DNA of 64,000 nt from Campylobacter sp. RM16189 (GTDB lineage Bacteria; Campylobacterota; Campylobacteria; Campylobacterales; Campylobacteraceae), in assembly GCF_012978815.1 (NCBI RefSeq), contig NZ_LIWR01000007.1, forward strand, positions 42,919 through 106,918, in the 5' to 3' direction. Of the stretch, positions 55,842 to 63,412 are shown one piece after another. Made by a program: the position numbers and the translations under genes. The number at the start of each line of letters is the position of its first letter. The stretch's first letter is position 1. The notes beneath the pieces were generated by a model. That model searched no databases, was not told the DNA's origin, and worked only from the letters and a program-made list of their open reading frames with translations.

Positions 55842-56546
55842 TTATTGAACATCTTCTTTCTCATCCTCTTTGTTTATCATTTTGTTTATTAAAATTCCAG
55901 CCATTCCGCCTACTGCAAGTCCGCTAAAAAATGAGAAATGAGGGCTATTAAGAAGCTCTACGATGTCTTCTTGACTGCCTCTTCCTGAGGCTATACGCTC
56001 AACTCTTTTACTCATCTCGGCAAATGCATTTTGGTTAAAGCCGTTAAATTCATTAAAACCAAAATTATTATTTTTTGGCTGATCGTATGCATGCTCTTGT
56101 TCGTCATTATCGTGATTATCTTCTTTTTTGTATTCTTGATCTGCTGCGTTTATTTGTTTTGTCGCGCCAAGCTCTTCATAAAGCCTTATTTTGAGTGCTG
56201 CGACATATTCGTTATAAGAGGTAGCCCACAGTCTAAAGCATATATCTCTTAAATTTTCATCTTCTACTTTATCTGTCAACGTCTCATAAAAAGCATTTAA
56301 TTCTATCTCGTAATTTAATGCTTTTATAAGGCAGTTTTCAAGACTTTGATTATTTAAACCATCAAAATAACACTCTACAGGTTCATTTGATTCGTAACCG
56401 CTTAACAGCATTAAGCCGCTATTTTTGATGGCTAAAATTTGAGCGAAAATCGGATCCTTATCCTTTAAATTCTCATAAAGCCTAATTCCTCTAAGCTCAA
56501 ATATATAGGCTGCTTTTACGATCTCTTTTAAGTTTTCATCCTGCAT
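55842..56546 (-). CDS. Ferritin-like protein with C-terminal glycine-zipper membrane anchor
   Basis: A 234-residue two-part protein. The first ~130 residues look like a ferritin-like four-helix bundle: AAYIFELRGIRLYENL (helix with Glu), NYEIELNAFYETL, and LWATSYNEYVAAL. A linker rich in His, Asp and Asn follows (about 140-170). The C-terminus holds a Gly-rich hydrophobic helix (FFSGLAVGGMAGILINKM, about 206-223). This would tether iron-binding or iron-oxidising activity to a membrane. ATG 56546 (AAGGAG 5 bases upstream) is preferred to 56567. It overlaps the HMA-like gene. Confidence 0.65.
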   Translation of the reverse strand: MQDENLKEIVKAAYIFELRGIRLYENLKDKDPIFAQILAIKNSGLMLLSGYESNEPVECYFDGLNNQSLENCLIKALNYEIELNAFYETLTDKVEDENLRDICFRLWATSYNEYVAALKIRLYEELGATKQINAADQEYKKEDNHDNDEQEHAYDQPKNNNFGFNEFNGFNQNAFAEMSKRVERIASGRGSQEDIVELLNSPHFSFFSGLAVGGMAGILINKMINKEDEKEDVQ

Positions 56547-56874
56547 ATGCGCTCCTTGCAAGCTCATTTATGGTTTGAGATATTTTATCTAAATTTCTAC
56601 CTGCCAATAGATCGTCCCAGATATCTTTTGGAAAAATCGCGGAATCATACTCTATCGTTACAGAGCCTATTAGCTGGTTAAATTTTACATTTTTTATACC
56701 ATCTATTTTTTTTATTATCTGATCTATCTTGTCTAAATTTAGATTACTGGCTTCGTCTTTTATCTTTGCGCTGACTCTTACTCTAAGGCGTCCTGAGGTA
56801 TGATGAATCGGCGTAAAATATGAGGTTATCTTTACAATAAGATCCGGTAGTATTAAATTTGGTGCTACACTCAA
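56536..56874 (-). CDS. HMA-like domain protein lacking CxxC
   Basis: A 112-residue protein. HHTSGRLRVRVSAKI (about 24-38) and KIDGIKNVKFNQLIGSVTIEYD (about 56-77, GIxxVxxNxxxGSxxIxYD) give the fold seen at the N-terminus of the two ATPases here, without metal-binding cysteines. His24-His25 could bind metal. This is the HMA_2-type domain reported in FezA-like ferrosome proteins (from memory). It starts with TTG after AGGAGAG. A 78-base gap with a possible Fur-like site precedes it. Confidence 0.7.
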   Translation of the reverse strand: MSVAPNLILPDLIVKITSYFTPIHHTSGRLRVRVSAKIKDEASNLNLDKIDQIIKKIDGIKNVKFNQLIGSVTIEYDSAIFPKDIWDDLLAGRNLDKISQTINELARSAYAG

Positions 56875-56952
56875 AGTTCTCTCCTTTTTATCTTTGCGTT
56901 ATTATCGGCTTCGTATGCTTAATTGTAACTTAAAGTTTTTTGCATATCGTTA

Positions 56953-59121
56953 TCATTTTTTAATGCTAATTCTGCTTGAATTCGCAATGATTCCTGCGGT
57001 ATGAGCGATATGCACTAGACCCGCTCCGGCTGGACTTAGCACGCCAAGAGCGCCAAGTGCCGCTCCTAGCATATTTGTGCTTGTGCCGATATTGTAGTTT
57101 TGTTTTACTACACGAAGTGCAAAAGCGCTTAAATCGTGAAGTTTGACTATGTCAATAGGGCGAGAGTTTGTGATGGCTATGTTTGAAATCTCTATAGCAG
57201 CCTCGCTTCCCCCGCTAGCAAAAGATATTCCTATATCGGCCTTACTCATAGCCAAGGTATCATTTACTCCGTCTCCTATCATTACGACTTTGCCGCAGTT
57301 TTTAAGCTTTTCAATGATTTTTGCCTTATCGTCAGGCATCAAAGAGAAGTATATATCGTCAAAATCAAATTTATTTGCAAACTCTTTGGCTACTTTTTCA
57401 TCATCTCCAGTTAATAGTACAACTTTTTTACCTCGCTCTTTTAGCGCCTTCACGGCTTCTATGCTTCCTGTTCTAATCTCATGCTCATAGATTATAGCTC
57501 CCAAAATTTCACTATCCCTGGCAAGGTATACGATTGTATTTTCGCTTGTAAATTTAGGAATTTTAAAATTTTGTATTTTTACCTTATATTTTCTCATTAG
57601 ATTTAGATTGCCTAGTAAGAACTCGCTATCTTCAAATTTAGCTTTGACTCCAAGACCGGGCAAAATTTCGCTTTTAAAATGGATATTTGCAGAGATGTTT
57701 AAGCCCTTGGCATATTCGTTAATAGAGACGGCAAGAGGATGCGTGTTGTGATGCTCTATGCTTGAAGCTATTTTAAAAAACTCTTTTTTTGTTATCTTGC
57801 TTATTAGTTTAAAGCCTACTATCTTTGGTTTGCCTGTAGTAAGTGTTCCTGTCTTATCAAAGCAAAATATTTCGCTTTGACTGACATTTTCTAAGTACTC
57901 TCCACCTTTTATCAATATTCCGTCTTTTGCGGCTCTTGCTATGGCCGCACTTACAGCGGAGCTTGCAGCAAGCACCGTAGAGCAAGGGCAGCTCATTACT
58001 ATCATGACACTAAAAGCTCTTAAAAATGAACCAGTCACAAAAAATGTCCCGACACTTAAAGCCGAGCCGATTTTTAGCACTTTTTGAGCTAGTCTATCAG
58101 CGCTTAGCTCGCTTTGGCTTTTATTTAAGAGATTTTTTTCAACTTCGCTTATGATTCTGGCTATATACGTTTCATTTCCTGTTGCGCTTACTTTTATGTA
58201 AATTCTGCCTTTTTCAACTAAAGTATTTGCAAACACGCTATCGTTTTTCTTTTTATATACACTCTCGCTTCGTCCGTTGATTATAGCTTCGTTTATCTCC
58301 GCACTTCCATTTATTATAACTCCGTCGGCTACTATTTTTTCTCCACTTCTGCATACTATTATATCGCCATCTTTGAGATCTTCTAAAGAGACTTCGACTT
58401 CTAAATCACCTTGTAAGACATAGGCTTTTTTGACATCCAGGCTGATTAGCTTATGAATTTCCGCACGTGATTTGTTTGCCGTATACTCTTCAAACAGCAT
58501 ACTTCCTCTAAGAATATAAATTATCTCAAATGCAGCCGTTACCTCTCCACCTAAGATCGCTATAAGAAGTGCAAATGCAATGAAGCCTTGCAGACTCATT
58601 TTTTTCTCTTTTAGCTCTTCTAGCCCCTCTTTTATGAGAGGAATTGCGGAGTATATGCTAATAGCTCCTATGGCAAGCTTGGCAAGCAGTCCAAGAGGTG
58701 TAGCCATAATATGCTCTTTTACGAAAACACCTACGGCTATTAAACTAAGAGCGCCGAAATTTAGTAGCTTTTTTCTCCAGCTAGATTCTGACACTAAATT
58801 TGTAGAGCAGTGCGAGCAGGCATTGCATGCCGGAGTCGAAATTGTTAAAGACTTTGATTTTTCTATCTTTTTTGAGATTTTTTGACTCTCTTTTTGTCCA
58901 GCAACTGCAAAAGTTTTCTCCAGTTTTGTTAATATCTCATCTAAATTTATAATATTTTGATCAAAATGTATTATTAGAGAGTTGCAGTATTGGTTTAGTC
59001 TTATGTTTTTTACTTTTTTTTCTAAAATTTTATTAATTTTTTCAAAATTTTTTGGATTAAATTCTGGAGATTTGAGCCTAATTCGCCCACTTATATGAGC
59101 TTTTACAACTATTTGTGTCAT
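56953..59121 (-). CDS. P1B-type ATPase with missing TGE motif and SCPC membrane site
   Basis: A 722-residue P-type ATPase. The N-terminal HMA-like domain lacks CxxC but is followed by a cysteine cluster, ACNACSHC (about 98-105). The metal helix is MSCPCS (about 376-381). FDKTGTLT (D422), HP motif HNTHPLAV, LLTGDD and GDGVNDTLAM are present. The actuator loop, normally TGES, reads INGRSES (about 281-287): the glutamate needed for dephosphorylation is Arg. Enzyme turnover may therefore be altered. The start at 59121 shares ATGA with the fur stop. SCPC is a P1B-6-like feature. Confidence 0.8.
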   Translation of the reverse strand: MTQIVVKAHISGRIRLKSPEFNPKNFEKINKILEKKVKNIRLNQYCNSLIIHFDQNIINLDEILTKLEKTFAVAGQKESQKISKKIEKSKSLTISTPACNACSHCSTNLVSESSWRKKLLNFGALSLIAVGVFVKEHIMATPLGLLAKLAIGAISIYSAIPLIKEGLEELKEKKMSLQGFIAFALLIAILGGEVTAAFEIIYILRGSMLFEEYTANKSRAEIHKLISLDVKKAYVLQGDLEVEVSLEDLKDGDIIVCRSGEKIVADGVIINGSAEINEAIINGRSESVYKKKNDSVFANTLVEKGRIYIKVSATGNETYIARIISEVEKNLLNKSQSELSADRLAQKVLKIGSALSVGTFFVTGSFLRAFSVMIVMSCPCSTVLAASSAVSAAIARAAKDGILIKGGEYLENVSQSEIFCFDKTGTLTTGKPKIVGFKLISKITKKEFFKIASSIEHHNTHPLAVSINEYAKGLNISANIHFKSEILPGLGVKAKFEDSEFLLGNLNLMRKYKVKIQNFKIPKFTSENTIVYLARDSEILGAIIYEHEIRTGSIEAVKALKERGKKVVLLTGDDEKVAKEFANKFDFDDIYFSLMPDDKAKIIEKLKNCGKVVMIGDGVNDTLAMSKADIGISFASGGSEAAIEISNIAITNSRPIDIVKLHDLSAFALRVVKQNYNIGTSTNMLGAALGALGVLSPAGAGLVHIAHTAGIIANSSRISIKK

Positions 59122-59552
59122 TTTTGACACTCTTTACAAATTCCATATAATATCATCGTATGGCCTTCTATTTTAAATTTTTTATTTTCGCAGATTATGT
59201 CTTGTCTATTTTCTATGGTTTCATCGTAAAAGCTTACGATTTTACAGCATTTAGTGCATATTAGGTGGTCGTGATGCGAATTTAGATTTAGTTCAAATTT
59301 TTTGATTCCACTCTCTTCAAAAGATATCGCCAGTCCAATTTCCTCCAAGAAATTTAAAAACTGATATATTGCCGTTAAGCTAATATTTTCTTTAAATTCC
59401 CGATGAAACCTCTCTTGTATCTCGGCAGCACTAAGGTGATCATCGTTAATATACAAGATTTTTAAAACCCCTTCCTTTTGGCTTGAATTTTTATAGTTAA
59501 AATCTTTTAAAAAGGTAGAAAATTTTGAGTAAAAATTTTCAAAATTTTGCAT
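59118..59552 (-). CDS. Fur-family metal-responsive regulator
   Basis: A 144-residue Fur/PerR/Zur-type repressor. The N-terminal winged helix has ISLTAIYQFLNFLEEIGLA (about 53-71). The C-terminal metal domain has NSHHDHLICTKCCKIVSF (about 90-107, HHDHxxCxxC) and a second zinc pair CKEC at the end. It is a shorter, divergent paralogue rather than the main Fur. ATG 59552 gives the standard length; the frame extends to 59633 without good start signals. It heads the ten-gene cluster and probably controls it. Confidence 0.88.
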   Translation of the reverse strand: MQNFENFYSKFSTFLKDFNYKNSSQKEGVLKILYINDDHLSAAEIQERFHREFKENISLTAIYQFLNFLEEIGLAISFEESGIKKFELNLNSHHDHLICTKCCKIVSFYDETIENRQDIICENKKFKIEGHTMILYGICKECQK

Positions 59553-59581
59553 ATAATCGCCACTCTTTATTCTAAATTCAT

Positions 59582-59604
59582 AATTGCTATCATGATTATA
59601 ATAA
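59582..59604. promoter_or_regulatory. Candidate Fur-type operator before the cluster
   Basis: The run AATTGCTATCATGATTATAA at 59582-59601 has AT-rich, GATAAT-like half-sites in inverted form around TCATGA. It lies about 30-50 bases upstream of the fur-like start, where an operator is expected. The match to the Fur consensus is loose. Confidence 0.3.
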
Positions 59605-59732
59605 AATAAGCTGATTTGCGAATAAATTTGCAATTTTTATATAAAATTTTTATAAATTTTAAGAAAATTTGATAAGCAAATATAAAGGTTTTTTTGGCAT
59701 AATTCCGCAAAAAAACTTTCAAAGGTAGGATA

Positions 59733-59942
59733 ATGACATACGACGAGCTTGAATTAGACGCCGTTTTGCTTGAAGTTCTAGAGAACAGAGGTAGCTTTGA
59801 GTCTATGGATGATGAGGAGCTTTTTGAGCTAATCGAAGAGGTTGCAAAGTATACCGATGGAGATTATGAAGAGGCTTTTGAGTATATGACTCAATTCTCT
59901 CCAATAAATAAAAAAAGATTTGTTTCACTTTATATGGTTTAG
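59733..59942 (+). CDS. Conserved small acidic hypothetical protein
   Basis: A 69-residue protein, very acidic (DELELDAVLLEVLENRG, DDEELFELIEEVAKY) and helical. It is preceded by GGTAGGAT and divergent from the Fur-like regulator across a 180-base AT-rich gap (59553-59732). No domain is recognised. Its regulation could be shared with the cluster. Confidence 0.6.
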   Translation: MTYDELELDAVLLEVLENRGSFESMDDEELFELIEEVAKYTDGDYEEAFEYMTQFSPINKKRFVSLYMV

Positions 59943-59966
59943 CCCTAAGCTAAACCATAAATTTAA

Positions 59967-60623
59967 CTATTCAAAATACTTATTTAATACTTCTTTTAGT
60001 TTTTGAGTATATCTGCTATCTTTTGGAGAGTTGTGATAGATATCTGCGATATCGTAAATTCTTTCGTAGTAGTCATTTGTATCTTGATTGTTTACTACCA
60101 TCATAGAAGTGTTTATGCTAACTCCTAAAAACACTCCTTTTGCCTTTCCTCTTTCTAGTACCCATGCGGAAATTTCAGGAAGATCTGTTGAGACTCCGGA
60201 CTTCTCTCCGGCTCCTAATATAACGGCATCAGCGGTAATATCTATAGAACCTTTACCATCAACTAAGCCAGCCCATGATCTGCTTGATTTAAAAAGTAAA
60301 ATAAGATCAACTGATTTATAACCAGCCTGCGCTCCAAAACCAACACCTTTATAGTCTACAAAGATAGGCGCGCTCCACTCGTTATCATCGTTTCTAGCTA
60401 CAAAAATTCCCTTTCCGTCATGCCCAGATATTATAAATCCGCTTTTGACCATGCTTGGTATTATTGCTATACCGGTAATGCCTTTGAATTTCTTATTTTT
60501 ACTTACTCCAAAGTCGTTAAGTATATTTAGTGAGGTTTTGACTTTCTGACTCTGTGTAAAATCTGCAAGCGCAAATGTAGATAGTGTCAAAATGCAAAGC
60601 ATAAGCTTAAATATTTTATTCAT
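59967..60623 (-). CDS. Lipid-binding SYLF-domain protein (Ysc84-like)
   Basis: A 218-residue periplasmic protein with a signal peptide (1-20, ending FALA). The SYLF domain shows FKGITGIAIIPSMVKSGFIISG (about 46-67), GKGIFVARN, WSAPIFVDYKGVGFGAQAG and the GAGEKSG turn. SYLF domains bind phosphoinositides or other lipids; the bacterial role is unclear. It is convergent with the small acidic gene. Confidence 0.82.
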   Translation of the reverse strand: MNKIFKLMLCILTLSTFALADFTQSQKVKTSLNILNDFGVSKNKKFKGITGIAIIPSMVKSGFIISGHDGKGIFVARNDDNEWSAPIFVDYKGVGFGAQAGYKSVDLILLFKSSRSWAGLVDGKGSIDITADAVILGAGEKSGVSTDLPEISAWVLERGKAKGVFLGVSINTSMMVVNNQDTNDYYERIYDIADIYHNSPKDSRYTQKLKEVLNKYFE

Positions 60624-60715
60624 CAGTATTTCCTTTTTGATAAACTTTAATTGCTATTATATTACTTTTTACTAAATTTTAAAACCGTTTTTTTAATTTT
60701 ATATAAAGGATTTAT

Positions 60716-61522
60716 ATGAAAAGTATATTTTTAATAATTTTTATCTCACTTAATATTATGGCTCAAGATATAATAAACGGAGATATACAGATAGCCCAGA
60801 TTGAATCAAATTTTGCAGGCAAGCTAACAATAGACGGTAAGCAAAGAGAGTGGCTTGTTAATCCTGCTAATAAAAATGTAAAATTTACTATAGTCACTGC
60901 AGGGTATTATAAAAAAGGTGAAATAGTCTTAAGAAACGATTTTAATAGAGATACAGATGAGATTGTTTTTAAAGTCATTAATGGTCAATACAAGAAAGAA
61001 AAGATAAGTGTCGAGAGCTCAAAGGTTATACCTCCTAAAGAAATATTAAAAAGAATTGAGGAGGAGAGGGATGAGGCTAATAAAATTTATTCAACCAGCA
61101 CTCCCGGATTAAAATTTAATACAGCTTTTATGCTTCCTATGAGTTCGGTTATAACAAGCCCTTTTGGAACCGCTAGAGTTTTTAACGATCTGGTTAAGAG
61201 CTATCACTCAGGAACCGATTTTCGTGCGGCTATCGGCACTCCTGTAGTGTCTAGCAATGACGGTATAGTCGTAATCGCAAAAGATAGATACTACGCTGGA
61301 GGCTCGGTTGTGATAGATCACGGAGAGAGAATTTATACGCAGTATTATCATTTAAGTAAGATTGACGTAAAGCTTGGCGCAAAGATAAAAAAGGGCGAGA
61401 TAATCGGACTAAGCGGAGCTAGCGGTAGGGTTTCAGGACCACACCTTCACTTTGGCGTCATAGTAAACGGCGTGCAGGTAAATCCGATAAATTTCATCAA
61501 AAAGATAAACGCTCTTTTTTAG
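60716..61522 (+). CDS. M23-family (LytM) peptidoglycan endopeptidase
   Basis: A 268-residue secreted protein. It has a signal peptide (about 1-16), an N-terminal beta region (about 20-100) and a LytM domain (about 130-265) with zinc motifs SYHSGTDFRA (HxxxD) and GPHLHFGV (HxH). All zinc ligands are intact, so it should cut peptide cross-links in the cell wall. M23 enzymes shape helical Campylobacter cells, so a similar role is possible. It lies 67 bases upstream of the first DUF1104 gene but is separated from it by a promoter. Confidence 0.88.
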   Translation: MKSIFLIIFISLNIMAQDIINGDIQIAQIESNFAGKLTIDGKQREWLVNPANKNVKFTIVTAGYYKKGEIVLRNDFNRDTDEIVFKVINGQYKKEKISVESSKVIPPKEILKRIEEERDEANKIYSTSTPGLKFNTAFMLPMSSVITSPFGTARVFNDLVKSYHSGTDFRAAIGTPVVSSNDGIVVIAKDRYYAGGSVVIDHGERIYTQYYHLSKIDVKLGAKIKKGEIIGLSGASGRVSGPHLHFGVIVNGVQVNPINFIKKINALF

Positions 61523-61531
61523 TTTGACGAC

Positions 61532-61563
61532 TTAACTTTTTCTTCACAACTTCTTTTTAAAAT
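61532..61563 (+). promoter_or_regulatory. Promoter with direct repeat TTAAC-N6-TTCAC (DccR-like box)
   Basis: TTAAC (61532-61536), six bases and TTCAC (61543-61547) form a direct repeat. The -10 box TAAAAT (61558-61563) starts 10 bases after it. The repeat covers the -35 position, as in response-regulator-activated promoters. As I recall, C. jejuni DccR targets carry WTTCAC-N6-TTCACW. Confidence 0.7.
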
Positions 61564-61589
61564 CTTTTCATAACTTTTAAGGAGAAAAT

Positions 61590-61937
61590 ATGAAAAGATT
61601 AAAAATCATGAGTATATTAGTTGCTTTTAAAGCCTATTTATTGGCGAAATTTGACAAGGCTCAGTCGTGCGGATTTGCCAAAATGATAAAAAACGCCGAT
61701 GCTAAGACTTTAGGCGAAATTTCATTTGAGATAGATAAAAGAGCGGCTAAGCTAAGAGTTGAAGCCGAGGCTTCAAAGCAAGACTTTAAGTCCGAGTTTG
61801 ATAAGAAAATAGCCTCTATAAGCCAAGACGAGCAAGCGAAATTTAAAGAAAAATTTATCGCCAGCTACAATGAAAAAGTCTTAAATTTAAGCGTTAAAGA
61901 GGCAAACGAACTGGCACTTAAGCCTATAGAAATTTAA
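61590..61937 (+). CDS. DUF1104-type protein, divergent paralogue
   Basis: A 115-residue protein with an N-terminal hydrophobic stretch (SILVAFKAYLLAKF, about 8-21), a weak signal peptide. The core reads MIKNADAKTLGEISFEIDKRAAKL (about 32-55), the DUF1104 pattern shared with the next gene, then helices ending NLSVKEANELALK. AAGGAGAA precedes the ATG. It is known only from epsilonproteobacteria, with unknown function. It shares its promoter motif with 62130-62645. Confidence 0.7.
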   Translation: MKRLKIMSILVAFKAYLLAKFDKAQSCGFAKMIKNADAKTLGEISFEIDKRAAKLRVEAEASKQDFKSEFDKKIASISQDEQAKFKEKFIASYNEKVLNLSVKEANELALKPIEI

Positions 61938-62068
61938 TCTAAACAACACAGAATTTGACCGAAACTACTCGGTCAAATTTGACTTTCTTATAATCTTAAA
62001 TTTACATACCAAATTTAACTAAAAAGATAAATTTAAATTCACACTAAAGGCGATTTTATAAATTTTGC

Positions 62069-62100
62069 TTAACTTTTTCTTCACAACTTTTCTTTATACT
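62069..62100 (+). promoter_or_regulatory. Second promoter with TTAAC-N6-TTCAC direct repeat
   Basis: TTAAC (62069-62073), TTTTTC and TTCAC (62080-62084) are followed after exactly 10 bases by TATACT (62095-62100). The 16-base core is identical to that at 61532-61547, and the spacing to the -10 box is the same. Upstream, 61938-62068 is AT-rich spacer without a gene. Confidence 0.75.
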
Positions 62101-62129
62101 TCACTTACATTTCAACACAAGGAGAGAAG

Positions 62130-62645
62130 ATGAAAAAGTTAGGTTTGATCGTAATATTAGTCGCGGGAAGTTTGTTTGCAGGCTCGATTATCGATAGCTC
62201 AAACGAGCAGTTAAACAGCATGATAGCGGGTGCGGACGCAAAGACGCTAAGTGAAATTTCGTTTGAAATTCATAAGCGCGCAGGCAAGCTTGATTCGCAG
62301 ATAGCGGATATAAGAGGCGACTTTAGAGAGCAGATGAGAAAGAAGATGTCTGCGATGAGTCCTGATGAGAGAGTAAAATTTATGCAAGAGTATAGAGCAA
62401 TGATGAGCGATAAAATAGACGCTTTAAGCGTAAAAGAGGCTCGTGAAATGGGATTTTACGCCTATGGCGGAAGTCAAGGTAGCGGTCACGGCTGGCATCA
62501 TAAATCAGGCAAAGGACACAAGACGAAAGCTTATCAAAACTGCAATCAAAATTTTAATTGCGGTATGAATCAAGCACAAGGAATGGGTATAAATAAAAAC
62601 GGCGCACAGGGATATGGTGCAGGCTTTGGCTGTATGTGGCAGTAA
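62130..62645 (+). CDS. DUF1104 protein with Gly/His/Cys-rich tail
   Basis: A 171-residue periplasmic protein. It has a signal peptide (about 1-18, ending SLFAGS), a DUF1104 helical domain (about 25-110; MIAGADAKTLSEISFEIHKRAGKL; then SPDERVKFMQEYRAMM), and a low-complexity tail (about 112-171) rich in Gly, His, Lys, Asn, Gln and Cys (GSGHGWHHKSGKGHKTK). The helical core with a repeated acidic/basic helix and the metal-ligand-rich tail recall CpxP/Spy-like stress or metal-sensing proteins. AAGGAGAG precedes the ATG. Confidence 0.75.
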   Translation: MKKLGLIVILVAGSLFAGSIIDSSNEQLNSMIAGADAKTLSEISFEIHKRAGKLDSQIADIRGDFREQMRKKMSAMSPDERVKFMQEYRAMMSDKIDALSVKEAREMGFYAYGGSQGSGHGWHHKSGKGHKTKAYQNCNQNFNCGMNQAQGMGINKNGAQGYGAGFGCMWQ

Positions 62646-62746
62646 ATTTATGGCTATTGCGTCCTTTGGCTCAAGAGCTTAAAGCTAAAATTTATGCTTT
62701 ATTAAAACCAAAAATAGTAATATCCGTAAATTTGGCTTAAGGAGTA

Positions 62747-63412
62747 ATGGTGGCTAAAATTTTAGTAGTTGAAGATGAGGCGATGCTGCTTGATATGATG
62801 TGTTCGTATCTTCGAAGCGAAAATTTTGAAGTAGAGGGTGTCAAAAGCTACAATGAGGCTTTGGATCTAGCCTATGAAAATAGCTTTGACCTATGGATAT
62901 TTGACGTTAAAATCATCGGCGGCAACGGCTTTGAGCTACTAAAAGAGCTAAGAGAGGCTAGAAGGCTTACTCCTTGCATATTTACTACATCTTTAAACAC
63001 CATAAACGATCTTCAAAAGGGCTTTTTGAGCGGATGTGATGACTATATCAAAAAGCCTTTCGAGCTTAAAGAGCTGCTTTTGCGCGTAAATAATATCCTT
63101 AAAAGAACATTTGTGCATAACGTAAGAGAATTTGAAATGCTTGATGAAAATTTCAGCTTTGATATGAAGCAAGGAGTGTTATATAAGGGCGAAGAGATAG
63201 TAACCATGCCTAAAAAACAAGCCAAACTTTTAACTCTGCTGCTTAAAAACCGAGATAGGTTCATAAGCAGAGATGAAATTTATGAGCAAATTTGGGACTA
63301 TGACGAGAGTCCAAGCGAGCTTAGTTTGCGCGTTTATATAACCGAACTGCGCAAAATTCTTGGCAAGGAGCGTATCGTAAGTGCCTCAAAGCTGGGATAC
63401 AAGTATGTTTAA
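62747..63412 (+). CDS. OmpR-family response regulator (DccR-like)
   Basis: A 221-residue regulator. Its receiver domain (about 1-118) has the acidic pair EDE, phospho-acceptor DVK at about residue 53 in WIFDVKII, and the conserved KK-P at 105-107. The C-terminal winged helix (about 130-221) ends in ASKLGYKYV. The DUF1104 genes upstream carry a DccR-like box, so this is probably their activator. Start ATG 62747 follows AAGGAGTA; GTG 62750 is also possible. It overlaps the kinase gene by 8 bases. Confidence 0.85.
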   Translation: MVAKILVVEDEAMLLDMMCSYLRSENFEVEGVKSYNEALDLAYENSFDLWIFDVKIIGGNGFELLKELREARRLTPCIFTTSLNTINDLQKGFLSGCDDYIKKPFELKELLLRVNNILKRTFVHNVREFEMLDENFSFDMKQGVLYKGEEIVTMPKKQAKLLTLLLKNRDRFISRDEIYEQIWDYDESPSELSLRVYITELRKILGKERIVSASKLGYKYV

